DNA from: Tritrichomonas musculus
Taxonomy: Eukaryota > Parabasalia > Tritrichomonadida > Tritrichomonadidae
Length of the DNA: 64,000 nt
Assembly (NCBI GenBank): GCA_039105265.1
Contig: JAPFFF010000061.1
Location: forward strand, 434,001 to 498,000
Reading direction: 5' to 3'
Positions 29,057 through 38,439 of the stretch are shown here, in pieces. Below the pieces are notes generated by a model that was not told the origin of the DNA, made no database searches, and worked only from the letters and a program-made list of their open reading frames with translations. Every line of letters begins with the position of its first letter. Position 1 is the stretch's first letter. The translations under genes and the position numbers were made by a program.

Positions 29057-29430
29057 GCATGAATCATTGAATTTTTTTTTGTCCGCATGAATCATTGAAT
29101 TTTTTTGGACGCATGAATCATTGAATTTTATTGGACGCATGAATCATTGAATTTTATTGGACGCATGAATCATTGAATTTTTTTTGTCCGCATGAATCAT
29201 TGAATTTTTTTGGACGCATGAATCATTGAATTCTTGAATCATTGAATTTTTTTTGTCCGCATGAATCATTGAATTTTTTTTGTCCGCAAGAAAATTGAAT
29301 ACTTCATGAGGTCATGGCCGCATGAATTATTGAATGGACGCATGAATCATTTTTTATTGGACGCATGAATCATTGAATTTTATTGGACGCATGAATCATT
29401 GAATTTTATTGGACGCATGAATCATTGAAT
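29057..29430. repeat. Tandem array of about 26-bp units containing TGAATCATTGAAT
   Basis: About a dozen units of GCATGAATCATTGAATTTT plus A/T filler and GGAC/GTCC. The core TGAATCA is a 3-1-3 inverted half-site pair. Units differ in the number of T residues, and some are deleted. The array is non-coding and lies between the 139-residue gene and the gene for a basic coiled-coil protein. It could be a regulatory or replication site. Confidence 0.9.
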
Positions 29431-29472
29431 AATTATTGAAAAACAAAAATAAAATACAAGCCAATTAGGTAT

Positions 29473-29703
29473 TCAATTGGGCTGATTCGTTATCATATTT
29501 ACTTTTTCTCTTAATTCTTCTAATTCTCTTTTTTTCCTTTCTCTATATGCTTTTTGTTGTTGTTTTCTAGCTTCATGTCTTTCTTCTTCAGTAGCGTATT
29601 TTAGTTTTCGTCCTCTTTTCAAATTTTGTATACTTTCTGATTTGGTGAGCTTTTTGATAACATTTGTTTCATTAAATTCTGAAAGATCTAATCGTCCGGA
29701 CAT
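29473..29703 (-). CDS. Basic coiled-coil (bZIP-like) protein (76 aa)
   Basis: The central part reads GRKLKYATEEERHEARKQQ followed by a basic RERKKREL block and a short helix ELEELREKV. This basic-then-helical layout resembles bZIP basic regions and the GRPxKYxTxEER motif of many transposon proteins, although the classical bZIP Asn is not at the expected place. It is most likely a DNA-binding regulator. The gene is divergent from the helicase gene (49 bases between starts), and its 3' end faces the TGAATCA array, a possible binding site. Confidence 0.55.
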   Translation of the reverse strand: MSGRLDLSEFNETNVIKKLTKSESIQNLKRGRKLKYATEEERHEARKQQQKAYRERKKRELEELREKVNMITNQPN

Positions 29704-29752
29704 TTATTTTTGAGAAAAAATAAAAAACAAAAAAGCTCTTCACATTTCTGAA

Positions 29753-31516
29753 ATGACTGAAGAAGAACAAATGACTGAAGAAGAACAAATGACTGAAGAA
29801 GATCCTTATTTGGATGATAGTAACGATGAAGACCAAATAATAATTCAAAATGTCCTGCCACATTACCACCCAGATTTTAATGATAATGATCTTTGTGTCA
29901 ACAATAACCCAATTAAACTTGACGGTGATGATTTATTGGCCCTTTATTCATTGTTGGAACCAAACGAAGAGAATTTTGGTCAGGTATTCAATTCAATATC
30001 TATTGCACCATATAAGACCGATTTCAAAAAGCAAATCATGAAAAGATGGTGGTGTCTCAAAGAGGGAAATAGTGAAGAATTTGTCGAAGAAAATTGGCAA
30101 AATAATCAAACTCTCAAAGGGAACAGATGGTTATTCGATTTCTTAAACTGTTTACCTCAAAGACAGAGGAATTACATGCTTGAGACGTACTTTAATAACA
30201 CCATTAATGACTCAGCTCAAATTGAAACATATACCCATTTTTCATTAACTAGCATCAGACACAAAGACTATAGGAAAAGCACAGGGTTTGGCATCAGAGT
30301 CGGGGAATTCATGACTGATCTTGTCAGAGTTGCTAAACATATTGATGTTGTGCCATCAATTTTTCTCCTCAAAGTGAGAGACCCAAAGTACAATCACGCA
30401 CAACTGACATTCACTACTATGGCACAGTTCAATCAAAAACTAAAGTCAATAACTTTGGGCAAAACGACAAAAGCAATTACAGCATATAAAGTTTTGCAGG
30501 AAGGAACAAATACAAACTTTTTGACAATAGAGCAGATGGCATTCTACACCGGACGATTGGATGTGTTTCAATTCTTCCAGGGATTTGATTATCCTTTATG
30601 CTTTGGACAAAATATAAGACAAGAAGTTATTCAGCCATTCCTTTCTCATATTTTTGCCATCATATGCAAAAAAAGAAAAGATGTTTTCAATTATGTCATA
30701 TCCTGGATATCGTATATTATCCAAAATATTGGAAAAAAGACCAAAACAGCACTCGTCATAACAGGTATGCAGGGTACTGGGAAAAACACGTTTACTGACA
30801 CTATTTGTAAACTTTTTGGTGGTTATGCCAATCCTGATGCCAAACTTGATTATCTCACAGGCAAATTTAATGGAAGTTTGATGTATAAAATGTTGCTTGT
30901 GTGTAATGAAGTAAAGAGTTTTATCGGCAACAAGAAATATGATGACGACACCTTAAAGACATTGATCACGGAAGAGTCAATTGACATTCACAAGAAGTAT
31001 CAGGACGTCTTTACTCAGCAAAATGTTGCCAACTTTATCTTCCTTTCGAACAATTTTGCACCAATCAAAATAGCAGAAGATGATAGACGATACATAGTTA
31101 TGGAAGTTTCAGCAGAAAAACGAGGAGATAAAGACTATTTTAATAATCTTTATGGGTCCTTCACTCCTGATTTTTTTTCGATCCTGTTATCTTGGTTCAG
31201 AAGAATTGATCTTTCCCAATGGGATCCGACAATCATTCCTTTGACAAGAGAGAAAACAGACATTATTAACTTTTCGAAGAATCCATACTCAGCATTCATT
31301 CAGCTGAATGTTTCACAATTTATCCATGGAATACAAAAGAAGCAGGCCTTTGAATCCTTTAAAGCTTGGTGCACCGAAAATGGATATGCTGTGGGAACAA
31401 TGCAAGCCTTTCGAAACAGCGTTCTCAAATACTGCCGAGAAACCAAAGATGGCTCAAAGGCAGCAATTTATCAATTGCGTGAAGACGCATATCAATTCTT
31501 TCAAATTAATAAATAA
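29753..31516 (+). CDS. SF3-type (primase-)helicase of element C
   Basis: The product has 587 residues. Walker A GMQGTGKNTF lies near residue 340, Walker B-like MLLVCNE near 383, and the sensor segment NFIFLSNNF near 430, followed by an arginine-containing DDRRYIV. This arrangement is that of superfamily 3 helicases of the DUF5906/D5-like type in viruses and Maverick relatives. The first residues are a three-fold repeat MTEEEQ encoded by an 18-bp tandem repeat. The N-terminal 300 residues may be a primase-like or origin-binding part, without a motif I can name. It presumably unwinds DNA for the element's own PolB. Confidence 0.85.
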   Translation: MTEEEQMTEEEQMTEEDPYLDDSNDEDQIIIQNVLPHYHPDFNDNDLCVNNNPIKLDGDDLLALYSLLEPNEENFGQVFNSISIAPYKTDFKKQIMKRWWCLKEGNSEEFVEENWQNNQTLKGNRWLFDFLNCLPQRQRNYMLETYFNNTINDSAQIETYTHFSLTSIRHKDYRKSTGFGIRVGEFMTDLVRVAKHIDVVPSIFLLKVRDPKYNHAQLTFTTMAQFNQKLKSITLGKTTKAITAYKVLQEGTNTNFLTIEQMAFYTGRLDVFQFFQGFDYPLCFGQNIRQEVIQPFLSHIFAIICKKRKDVFNYVISWISYIIQNIGKKTKTALVITGMQGTGKNTFTDTICKLFGGYANPDAKLDYLTGKFNGSLMYKMLLVCNEVKSFIGNKKYDDDTLKTLITEESIDIHKKYQDVFTQQNVANFIFLSNNFAPIKIAEDDRRYIVMEVSAEKRGDKDYFNNLYGSFTPDFFSILLSWFRRIDLSQWDPTIIPLTREKTDIINFSKNPYSAFIQLNVSQFIHGIQKKQAFESFKAWCTENGYAVGTMQAFRNSVLKYCRETKDGSKAAIYQLREDAYQFFQINK

Positions 31517-31594
31517 AAGAATTAACTTTTATTAAATTAATCTTTTTTTTTGAGAATGTTATGTGATCTGACATAACCGTTTTCATTTTTTTCA

Positions 31595-32239
31595 ATGTTC
31601 GCTATCTTATTGATACTCATTGAATCATTTGAAAGACCTGATGGAATCCCGGAAGAGGCTAATTGGATACCTGCTTGGAATTTTACTCAAGTTTATGGAG
31701 ACTGGGAAATGGATACTTCTGACTTGAAGGATCATCTCTTCGTTCTTTATCAAGGAGGAATTCTTGAACAACAAATTACATGTTCTCGATTTTGGATAAT
31801 TGGAATGAAAGACTCTAATTTTGATACAATTGACATTTATTTTGGACAATTAAGTCAATTAAACATTAATTGTAAATCAGATGTTCGTCAGAAATGGCAA
31901 GTTTTCTTTGATTCACAATCAATGCCGATCACTACTGATACTCTCATGATCCAAAGCAGAAGTGCTTCTGCTCTTCATGGACTTTTTTATCTGTATGATC
32001 CTCCAAAACAAACTCCCTCATTAACTCCAACCATATCACCTGACCCTTTTTGCCCTGTCCCAAGAATTGTAAAAAAAAATCAATCTGAAGCCATTATATT
32101 GAAACATTGCAAATTCTCGAATATTAAATCTTACGAACCTGGAGGAATTATTTTTTCTCAGAATTGTATTCTTCTAGTTAGCAATTGCCAAATATTTAAT
32201 ATAACTGGTGGAGGAGCTATTTACTGGGTTTTTAACTAA
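31595..32239 (+). CDS. Short surface-type protein with signal peptide, Pmp-like, probably host-derived
   Basis: The product has 214 residues. The start follows tttttttcaATG, the TCA-type leader known from trichomonad genes. It opens with a hydrophobic signal-like MFAILLILIESF. The C-terminus (HCKFSNIKSYEPGGIIFSQNC...GGGAIYW) carries GGAI-type right-handed beta-helix repeats as in the large polymorphic-membrane-protein-like surface families of trichomonads. Those proteins are usually many hundreds of residues, so this is an N-terminal piece only and lacks a membrane anchor. It is convergent with the next gene (8-base overlap). Capture from the host is inferred. Confidence 0.5.
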   Translation: MFAILLILIESFERPDGIPEEANWIPAWNFTQVYGDWEMDTSDLKDHLFVLYQGGILEQQITCSRFWIIGMKDSNFDTIDIYFGQLSQLNINCKSDVRQKWQVFFDSQSMPITTDTLMIQSRSASALHGLFYLYDPPKQTPSLTPTISPDPFCPVPRIVKKNQSEAIILKHCKFSNIKSYEPGGIIFSQNCILLVSNCQIFNITGGGAIYWVFN

Positions 32240-32819
32240 CTAAACGCAAAACTTTAAGACATAAATGATAGTTATTTAATAATTCATTATATTCTTTATT
32301 ATAAACTTGTTTGAAATCAGTGACGATTTCGCCGTTCTCTTTGAGTATTTTAATGGCTTCTATTCTTCGAATTGGGTTTGCTTTTCCGGCACAACAACCA
32401 ATATCTTCATCAAGATGTACTTCGACTTCTGTGACTTTGAGAATTGCTTTTATGATTTCTTCTAAGCACTCTTTAGGGACAATAATAGAATGCTTAAAGA
32501 TTAAATTGCTTAAAAGCGCTTTATCCTGATTTAAAAGTATTTGAGCATATGTTTCTAAAATCACACTTTTTGCGTCTGTTTCATTGATTTCCGGTTCTAT
32601 TTGAGCATTCACGTCTCTTGTTATCACTATCTCCTCCTTCCCATCTTCTCGTTTATTTATAATAATATTATTATTTATATTTGAAGTCGATGACGATGCT
32701 GCTGTTGGCTCCAATGCTATATTTGCGTTAACACCAGTTGCGTTTGTTCTCTTCTTGATCATTTGCCTTGGAGATAAACCTGAAAATTTTAAGGGACCAA
32801 TTAACTTCTGAATTATCAT
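32232..32819 (-). CDS. Unknown protein (195 aa)
   Basis: The N-terminal 80 residues are Ser/Asn/Ala-rich and probably disordered. The C-terminal part is folded, with LLSNLIFKHSIIVPKECLEEIIKAI-type helices and a segment HLDEDIGCCAGKANPIRR containing adjacent cysteines. No family is recognised. The gene is convergent with the Pmp-like gene and divergent from the coiled-coil gene at 32883. Confidence 0.5.
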   Translation of the reverse strand: MIIQKLIGPLKFSGLSPRQMIKKRTNATGVNANIALEPTAASSSTSNINNNIIINKREDGKEEIVITRDVNAQIEPEINETDAKSVILETYAQILLNQDKALLSNLIFKHSIIVPKECLEEIIKAILKVTEVEVHLDEDIGCCAGKANPIRRIEAIKILKENGEIVTDFKQVYNKEYNELLNNYHLCLKVLRLVS

Positions 32820-32882
32820 AAGTAGCCGGCCATTTATTTAAGAAGAAAACTTTAGAAAGAATAATCAAATCACACTTATATA

Positions 32883-33302
32883 ATGTCCATCCAAAAACTT
32901 GCTCATGAATTAACTCAGATCCAAAAAGAGCTCATGCCCCTCATAAAAGACATCCGGGCTTTATTAGAACAAGAAACAGAAGAGATCCCGATTTATAAAA
33001 TAGAACAGATAATTCCACTCATGATGGTTCGATACTGCAAACTGAGAAACCAAGAAATAGCTACAAAAAGACTAATAAATGTATGGATTCAAATGAATGA
33101 AGCAGAAAAAAGATATAAAGAAAAGAAAGAAGAAGAAGAGGAGGAAGAAGAAAAGAAAGAAGAGAAGAAGAAGAAAGAAGAAAAATATATTAAAATGATC
33201 AGTACTGATTCTGACGATAGTCCTTTTAATTTTCCTTCTGATGATGAAAAAGAAGAGGATGAAGAAAAGAAAGAAGAAAAAGAAAAAGAAGAAGAAAAAT
33301 AA
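32883..33302 (+). CDS. Charged coiled-coil protein (139 aa)
   Basis: Residues 1-75 form amphipathic helices. The rest is almost entirely Glu and Lys with short Asp/Ser interruptions (ISTDSDDSPFNF). This could be a scaffold or a DNA-condensing partner. The low-complexity tail makes similarity unreliable. Function unknown. Confidence 0.5.
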   Translation: MSIQKLAHELTQIQKELMPLIKDIRALLEQETEEIPIYKIEQIIPLMMVRYCKLRNQEIATKRLINVWIQMNEAEKRYKEKKEEEEEEEEKKEEKKKKEEKYIKMISTDSDDSPFNFPSDDEKEEDEEKKEEKEKEEEK

Positions 33303-33329
33303 TTTAATTAATAAAAAAATTAATTTAAT

Positions 33330-33761
33330 TTAATAGATATTATTTTTAATTATAACTGAGTGTTTAGGTCCATATATTATTGATCCTTTATTATTTTCAT
33401 CTGCTAATCCTTGTATTCGAGCTAAATCTTCTGGCTTTTTCAGGTAAGGAGGCAAAAGTGGCGGTTTTTTCACATATCCATGGTGAATATAATGTTTTCC
33501 GTCAGTTAAGCTTACTGGTGGTTCATGAAGTCCTTTTGTTGTGTGCTGATTAGTTGGTGGAGGACGTACAGGTTTATTTTCTCGAACTATCGTTGGTGGC
33601 AAATTGACCTTGGGATTAAAAGTGACAGCATAAGTGTTATCGTTCGAAAAGATACCATAATGTTTGCCTTTGATAAATCGCACTTTTTCTGTATTTTCAT
33701 TATACATTACTCCTTCTCTTCCTACAATCTCTGCATTTGGGGATTTATAATCATTAGCCAT
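33330..33761 (-). CDS. Pro-rich virion-associated candidate (143 aa)
   Basis: This is the first gene of a compact minus-strand block, in transcription order from 41934 down to 33330, that contains MCP, ATPase, integrase and protease. The protein has a Tyr/Asn-rich N-terminus, a central PPTIVRENKPVRPPP segment and a Pro/Lys-rich second half. No domain is recognised. Location directly after the MCP (22-base gap) suggests a virion role. Confidence 0.5.
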   Translation of the reverse strand: MANDYKSPNAEIVGREGVMYNENTEKVRFIKGKHYGIFSNDNTYAVTFNPKVNLPPTIVRENKPVRPPPTNQHTTKGLHEPPVSLTDGKHYIHHGYVKKPPLLPPYLKKPEDLARIQGLADENNKGSIIYGPKHSVIIKNNIY

Positions 33762-33783
33762 TTAAGTAAAGAAAAATTCTATT

Positions 33784-35460
33784 TTATTCAGGAGTTGTAA
33801 TGTCATAATTCCCAATTCGAACCAGTGGGGGCATGCCATTGGGCTGCACTAAAATCGAAATAGAAGCATCAACTAATAAACCTAATATTGGTGGCGTATC
33901 GACTATTTGAGAAAAATGCTTTTTATAATTCTCTGATTTATCATTTGGATCTTTTATTTGTGCATGTTCCTGTGTGACGATTATTTCGAAGTTAATTGGT
34001 GATAAACTTGTAAGGCCCTGTTGATATGTCCCATCTGTTTCTGTCGCAAAACCGATAAAGAATGAAGTCCTATCGTTTGGATATAAACCTGTGATATTGG
34101 CTAAAGGTTTACTTACATTACATAATGAAGCGATAACCTCTTTATTGAAACCGGTTTGTTCACCATTCATATTCATTGCATTTTGACTATATTCAATGAA
34201 TTCTGGATATTCACCATCTGTTCCGAAAGATTTGGCTGGAATATTGCCATAACCGCCACAATTCAATTGGAAATGTTTAAAAAGTGGATTTTTGAAATAT
34301 GTATGATGACGTTGATGAAGAGGGAATAAACAAAAGATAGAATCAACAAATCTTGGAGTGACAGTGACTGTTGTTTTGTCTTGGATTTGTTTTAATGCTT
34401 GAGTGCAGGTGTAAAATGACAATGTTTGAGTTGGAAATGTGAGTGGATGTTGTGGATTTGAATAACGCTGAACCAATTGTTGATAAATTTCATTGTTTAT
34501 ACCAAAACATGGAATAATTGATGAGCATTCAGTGATTTCATACTCATAGACTTGGAATTTTCGTAAATCAGAATAAAGAGTATATGGTGTTTCTGATGCT
34601 AATATTTCAGCTCCATCTGTCTTTTCTGATGCTTGGCCTGATGAATTAGCTGATGTACTTGAAATCCATATTTTAACATCATCACCAACAGGTGTGAATT
34701 CATTAGTGATCGTAGAAAAAGTATATTTACTTGCAAGAGATGGTTGAGCAAGTAAAGATCTTGATGGTCCACATGGACAACAAAGCATACCAGCACATGA
34801 GAAATATAATCTTAATTCGAGTTTTCCTGCAAAAGCTGGTAAATATTTTATATTTGATAATGGCAAGAATCTACGCAAATCAATTTTTAAATGAATCGTA
34901 AATGTTGCTGTTAAATCATCTTTTGGCCAATTAATTACTATTCCGCAACGAGTGGCAAAATTATTATTCCATATATCTTTATGTCTTGCCTTTGAGTATA
35001 CATCTGCTCTCTTTGTTGTTTCATTCGCACAACATGCAGTTAAGAACGATTCTTCACAACCAAAGTTTTGTGTATATATCGTTATTCCGTTAGCTACTAT
35101 TTCATATTTTTCAATAGCATCTCTTGCATCTTTGAATCCAAACCAGATTTTATTGAATGGATAACCGCCAATATCACTCAAATCTGGTATCTTTTCATTT
35201 ATATTCATTGTCACTTTTAGATCAGCACGAATAAAACCATTATAGATGTCAGCTGTATTGTGTGTATTTGGAGAAATAATAACACTTGTATATGACCCTT
35301 GTTTTATTGGAGGTGAAGGCGAATAAGATGTTTGTGGATTAATTGAATACTGTTTGTTTGTATCAGAAGTGGCAATACAGCTATCTACAACATCGAAATA
35401 TGACGCAATTTGCGAACAAACTTCAGCTGATGTTTTCATATAAACCTCATGATTAATCAT
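33784..35460 (-). CDS. Major capsid protein of element C
   Basis: The product has 558 residues. It has the layout of the double-jelly-roll capsid proteins of Mavericks: an N-terminal strand region, YNGFIRADLKVTM, KIWFGFKDARDAIEKYEI..NG..IYTQN, and a later RHHTYFKNPLFKHFQLNCGG block. It is clearly a different subfamily from the MCPs of A and B, with only the general layout shared. It sits between two small virion-type genes on the same strand. The frame looks whole. Confidence 0.8.
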   Translation of the reverse strand: MINHEVYMKTSAEVCSQIASYFDVVDSCIATSDTNKQYSINPQTSYSPSPPIKQGSYTSVIISPNTHNTADIYNGFIRADLKVTMNINEKIPDLSDIGGYPFNKIWFGFKDARDAIEKYEIVANGITIYTQNFGCEESFLTACCANETTKRADVYSKARHKDIWNNNFATRCGIVINWPKDDLTATFTIHLKIDLRRFLPLSNIKYLPAFAGKLELRLYFSCAGMLCCPCGPSRSLLAQPSLASKYTFSTITNEFTPVGDDVKIWISSTSANSSGQASEKTDGAEILASETPYTLYSDLRKFQVYEYEITECSSIIPCFGINNEIYQQLVQRYSNPQHPLTFPTQTLSFYTCTQALKQIQDKTTVTVTPRFVDSIFCLFPLHQRHHTYFKNPLFKHFQLNCGGYGNIPAKSFGTDGEYPEFIEYSQNAMNMNGEQTGFNKEVIASLCNVSKPLANITGLYPNDRTSFFIGFATETDGTYQQGLTSLSPINFEIIVTQEHAQIKDPNDKSENYKKHFSQIVDTPPILGLLVDASISILVQPNGMPPLVRIGNYDITTPE

Positions 35461-35477
35461 TTCTTGAATAAAAAAAG

Positions 35478-35966
35478 TTAATATATATCATCAAAGATTC
35501 TGTTTCGTCTTTGTCTTGGAATTGGCGGTTCATAATATTCTTCTTCTTGTATTGGAGGAGGAGGAGGAGGTGCTTGTTTTGGTGCTGGAGTTTTCTTTGA
35601 GATTACTTCTTCAATTAATCGTTTTTGTTCTTTCTTTTCTCTTTTGCGTTTGATTTCATCACCCAGTAATTTGAGTTGATTTAAGATTTCAAGGTTTATC
35701 GTTGGATCGATTTCTTGACTTTTTGTGAGTTTTTTCGACTTTTGTTTTTGCATTTTGGGTTTTTCTTCTTCCTCTTCAAAAACTTCGTTCTCTTCATTTT
35801 CTGGAGTTTTCTCTTCTTTTTCTTCTTCTATTGGTGTTTCTCGCTTTTTAACAATATACTTTCCTTGCTTTCGAGTTGGCAAAACCTCCCAATCTGGATC
35901 GTCATGGCCATTTATCCACCTTTGAATAACCGCTAAACGTTTTGAGCCTGTTAAGTGTTTTGACAT
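35478..35966 (-). CDS. Coiled-coil protein with basic N-terminus (162 aa)
   Basis: The N-terminus (KHLTGSKRLAVIQRWINGHDDPDWEVLPTR) looks like a small folded unit. The middle is acidic (EEKEEKTPENEE) and the C-terminal half is helical and ends in a Pro stretch and QRRNR. It lies 17 bases upstream of the MCP on the same strand. A scaffold or core role is possible; no family is recognised. Confidence 0.5.
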   Translation of the reverse strand: MSKHLTGSKRLAVIQRWINGHDDPDWEVLPTRKQGKYIVKKRETPIEEEKEEKTPENEENEVFEEEEEKPKMQKQKSKKLTKSQEIDPTINLEILNQLKLLGDEIKRKREKKEQKRLIEEVISKKTPAPKQAPPPPPPIQEEEYYEPPIPRQRRNRIFDDIY

Positions 35967-35995
35967 TTAAAACTCAATAAAATTGACTTTTCTTA

Positions 35996-36394
35996 TTATT
36001 CATAATTTGATGAATGTACATGATTTATAGGTGCTGGTGAATTATTTGAACTACTCGATTCTGTTTTAGCGGGTTTTGGCATTTTATAGTTTTCATCTCT
36101 TCCTTGTGCATGATTATTGATTTTTGTTAATGCTTCTCTTACATTGCCTTTTGGAATGTATTTTATTGCTGCATCCGCTACATTTGAGATTTTGTTTCTC
36201 ATATTATCGCTTAAAAATGCTTTGCCTAAACTACCCATTGTTTTGCCTATTAATCCTGATTGATTTTTCATTATTCCTGTTGCATTATCCGCTAATTTAC
36301 CTGCTAATCCTCCTGTTGCTGAATTTGCTGCTCCCATTAATAATTGACTTCCAAGGCCAATACTTCTTCTCGCCCATTTTCTAAATAATCCCAT
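35996..36394 (-). CDS. Amphipathic membrane-active candidate (protein VI-like) (132 aa)
   Basis: The first 60 residues (MGLFRKWARRSIGLGSQLL..., Gly/Ala-rich) form an amphipathic segment like the N-terminus of adenovirus protein VI and similar lytic proteins. The tail is Ser/Asn/Pro-rich. Its place between MCP-associated and packaging genes fits a minor virion protein involved in membrane passage. This is an inference from composition. Confidence 0.45.
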   Translation of the reverse strand: MGLFRKWARRSIGLGSQLLMGAANSATGGLAGKLADNATGIMKNQSGLIGKTMGSLGKAFLSDNMRNKISNVADAAIKYIPKGNVREALTKINNHAQGRDENYKMPKPAKTESSSSNNSPAPINHVHSSNYE

Positions 36395-36413
36395 TTAAAA
36401 TTCAATAAAACGT

Positions 36414-37271
36414 TTAAGATTCAAAATAGTATTTGTTTGCAGTTATGTTCATGATAAATTTGTCATGCGGTTCTCTATGTTGCAAGTATTCTTGCACAGT
36501 TGCCTTTGTATTTAAGTTGTTATTTGTTTGCTGCAATAAAGAGGTGAAATCTTCTTCTGAATAACCGCTATAACAGATAATATCGGTTGCCATACGTTTA
36601 GCATTTATGTGCACAAATCTTATCGTTTGAAATGCCATTATGCACGTTATGTTATAATGTCTTGTCTTTGTCAATAATTTAATAAATTCTGAATTACCGT
36701 TTTTCAATAAATCTGAACCAGCACAATCATCAAGAATAATCAGAGTATTGAATGGATAAGAGGCGGTTCCATATTTACAAAGCTTACTGGCAATATAAAT
36801 GATTTTATCTTGAAGGTCAGTTAAATGATGCTTTTCAATTAAACGCCTCATCTCATCAGACGTTTCTTTCATTTTTGAGAGGATATGTTTGACAAGTGCA
36901 TAATATTTTATTTTCCTTTTCAAATGTTTCTGAAGAACGCTCATCAATTGTTTTTCTGAGACATAAATTATTTTTGTTAGAATCTTTTTATTCAAAACTT
37001 CGGCGGTTTTATCCATTTTACCAGACGTTGAGCAGAAATAAATTTTATGATAATATGGATGTTTAAATAATCTTTCAGTAATCATAATATGGCGCCAAAT
37101 CCAATAACTTTTGCCAGCACCAGGACGTCCAATCAAAAAGTATATCCCATTTGATGAAAACGGATAATTTTCTGATAATGGTTTGATCAAAGCGCCCTCA
37201 ATTTCTCTCATACTTTTTCTGAGTGTCTCATTGATTAATTCTTCAACTTTTTGAATAATATTTCCTTTCAT
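36414..37271 (-). CDS. Genome-packaging ATPase (FtsK/HerA, A32-like)
   Basis: The product has 285 residues. Walker A is GRPGAGKSYW near residue 48; Walker B is TLIILDDC near residue 181, followed by a TKTRHYNITCIMAFQT segment typical of A32-like packaging ATPases. It would drive DNA into capsids. The start follows an atcaaATG leader, 14 bases from the integrase gene on the same strand. The frame looks whole. Confidence 0.9.
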   Translation of the reverse strand: MKGNIIQKVEELINETLRKSMREIEGALIKPLSENYPFSSNGIYFLIGRPGAGKSYWIWRHIMITERLFKHPYYHKIYFCSTSGKMDKTAEVLNKKILTKIIYVSEKQLMSVLQKHLKRKIKYYALVKHILSKMKETSDEMRRLIEKHHLTDLQDKIIYIASKLCKYGTASYPFNTLIILDDCAGSDLLKNGNSEFIKLLTKTRHYNITCIMAFQTIRFVHINAKRMATDIICYSGYSEEDFTSLLQQTNNNLNTKATVQEYLQHREPHDKFIMNITANKYYFES

Positions 37272-37285
37272 TTGATTAAGAATAA

Positions 37286-38428
37286 TTAAATGTATTTTCT
37301 GATTTTAACTGGTATGTTTTCACCTGTTTTCACCCAATACATTCGTTCTAACCGTGATAATATTGTTGGATTTCCTTCTCTCATACTTTTGGCATATGTA
37401 TACCCTTGACTTCCATCATCCCATTTGACCTTGTATTGGTCATTTGCATTATTATACCCTAAAATCTCCTCTATGTTCCCTCTTTTGCCGTTTTTCAATG
37501 TTTTGGCCATAGGAACAAATCCTTTCGCCTTAACTATTTTGTATCCAGGATAATCGTTCACAGATCTATCGTTAGCGGCAATTTTGAATAAATTACCAGA
37601 TTTTGAATCAACTGTATATGCTTGATTGCTAACCATTCTTCGTTTTTTATTTTTAATCGTTTTTTCTTCTACGATACGTACTTTATCACCTTCTTTGAAA
37701 TCATAAGGGTTTGCTTGCGTTTTATTTTTCAAAATATATTTCTGTTCGTCTTTGGCTGTCATTTTATTGGGGGCTGTTTTTATTTTAGTATGATATGATT
37801 CATTATATGCTGACATTAATGACTGCATTTCTTTTGGTGAAATATTTCTTGTAGGCTTGTGTGTTAATTCACCTTCTTTTGATATATCTTTCCATATATC
37901 GGCATCTAACAAATTTTTGTTAACCGCTAAATCTCTTATCGTTCTCATAAAACGGTTTATTATTCCTAAATTATTGTGATTATCATCCGTTGTAGTCGTA
38001 TATATAATTTTATGACTTTTCATCCAAGATGTCACTTCGTCTGATAAATAAGCAGCATCTTGATCTGAAGCGATTGAATGGCAATTTGGTTCTTCCTTGA
38101 TGAATTTATTCAATGCTGATTTGACCTGTAACGCCCCTTTCCCTCTCATCGGATATGCATAAGCTTTACGGGTATTTATATTGATAAGCATCAAATAATT
38201 CAAACCGTTAGCTCCTTTATCGTTTATAAACGTATCCATCTGAAAACCTCCGGAATGAGACGATACGATAGGTATATATTTAGGAGTTGGCACTTTTTGA
38301 TCATGAACAACGGATTCTGATTGAAATTTCCTTATCTCTTTTTTCGAATAACCTTTTTCAAGTGCATGTTTTTCAAAAGCTGGACCACGGTATGGATATT
38401 CCTTGTATAATTCTGCAAGTGATGTCAT
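37286..38428 (-). CDS. Retroviral-type integrase of element C
   Basis: The product has 380 residues. The core integrase domain runs from about residue 55 (GGFQMDTFIND) through SDQDAAYLS near 125 to GIINRFMRTIRD near 160. The C-terminal part has an SH3/chromodomain-like segment (ILGYNNANDQYKVKWDDG) that could bind chromatin. A homologue lies in element D (48339). It is the enzyme that joins the AGTAGT termini to target DNA. It is downstream of the 323-residue virion-type gene by 11 bases. Confidence 0.9.
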   Translation of the reverse strand: MTSLAELYKEYPYRGPAFEKHALEKGYSKKEIRKFQSESVVHDQKVPTPKYIPIVSSHSGGFQMDTFINDKGANGLNYLMLININTRKAYAYPMRGKGALQVKSALNKFIKEEPNCHSIASDQDAAYLSDEVTSWMKSHKIIYTTTTDDNHNNLGIINRFMRTIRDLAVNKNLLDADIWKDISKEGELTHKPTRNISPKEMQSLMSAYNESYHTKIKTAPNKMTAKDEQKYILKNKTQANPYDFKEGDKVRIVEEKTIKNKKRRMVSNQAYTVDSKSGNLFKIAANDRSVNDYPGYKIVKAKGFVPMAKTLKNGKRGNIEEILGYNNANDQYKVKWDDGSQGYTYAKSMREGNPTILSRLERMYWVKTGENIPVKIRKYI

Positions 38429-38439
38429 TTTTTTATAAA

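Noticed and set aside
29057-29430. CRISPR-like array
   Set aside because: The intervals between units are the same few A/T bases, not unique spacers, and there are no cas genes; it is a plain tandem repeat.
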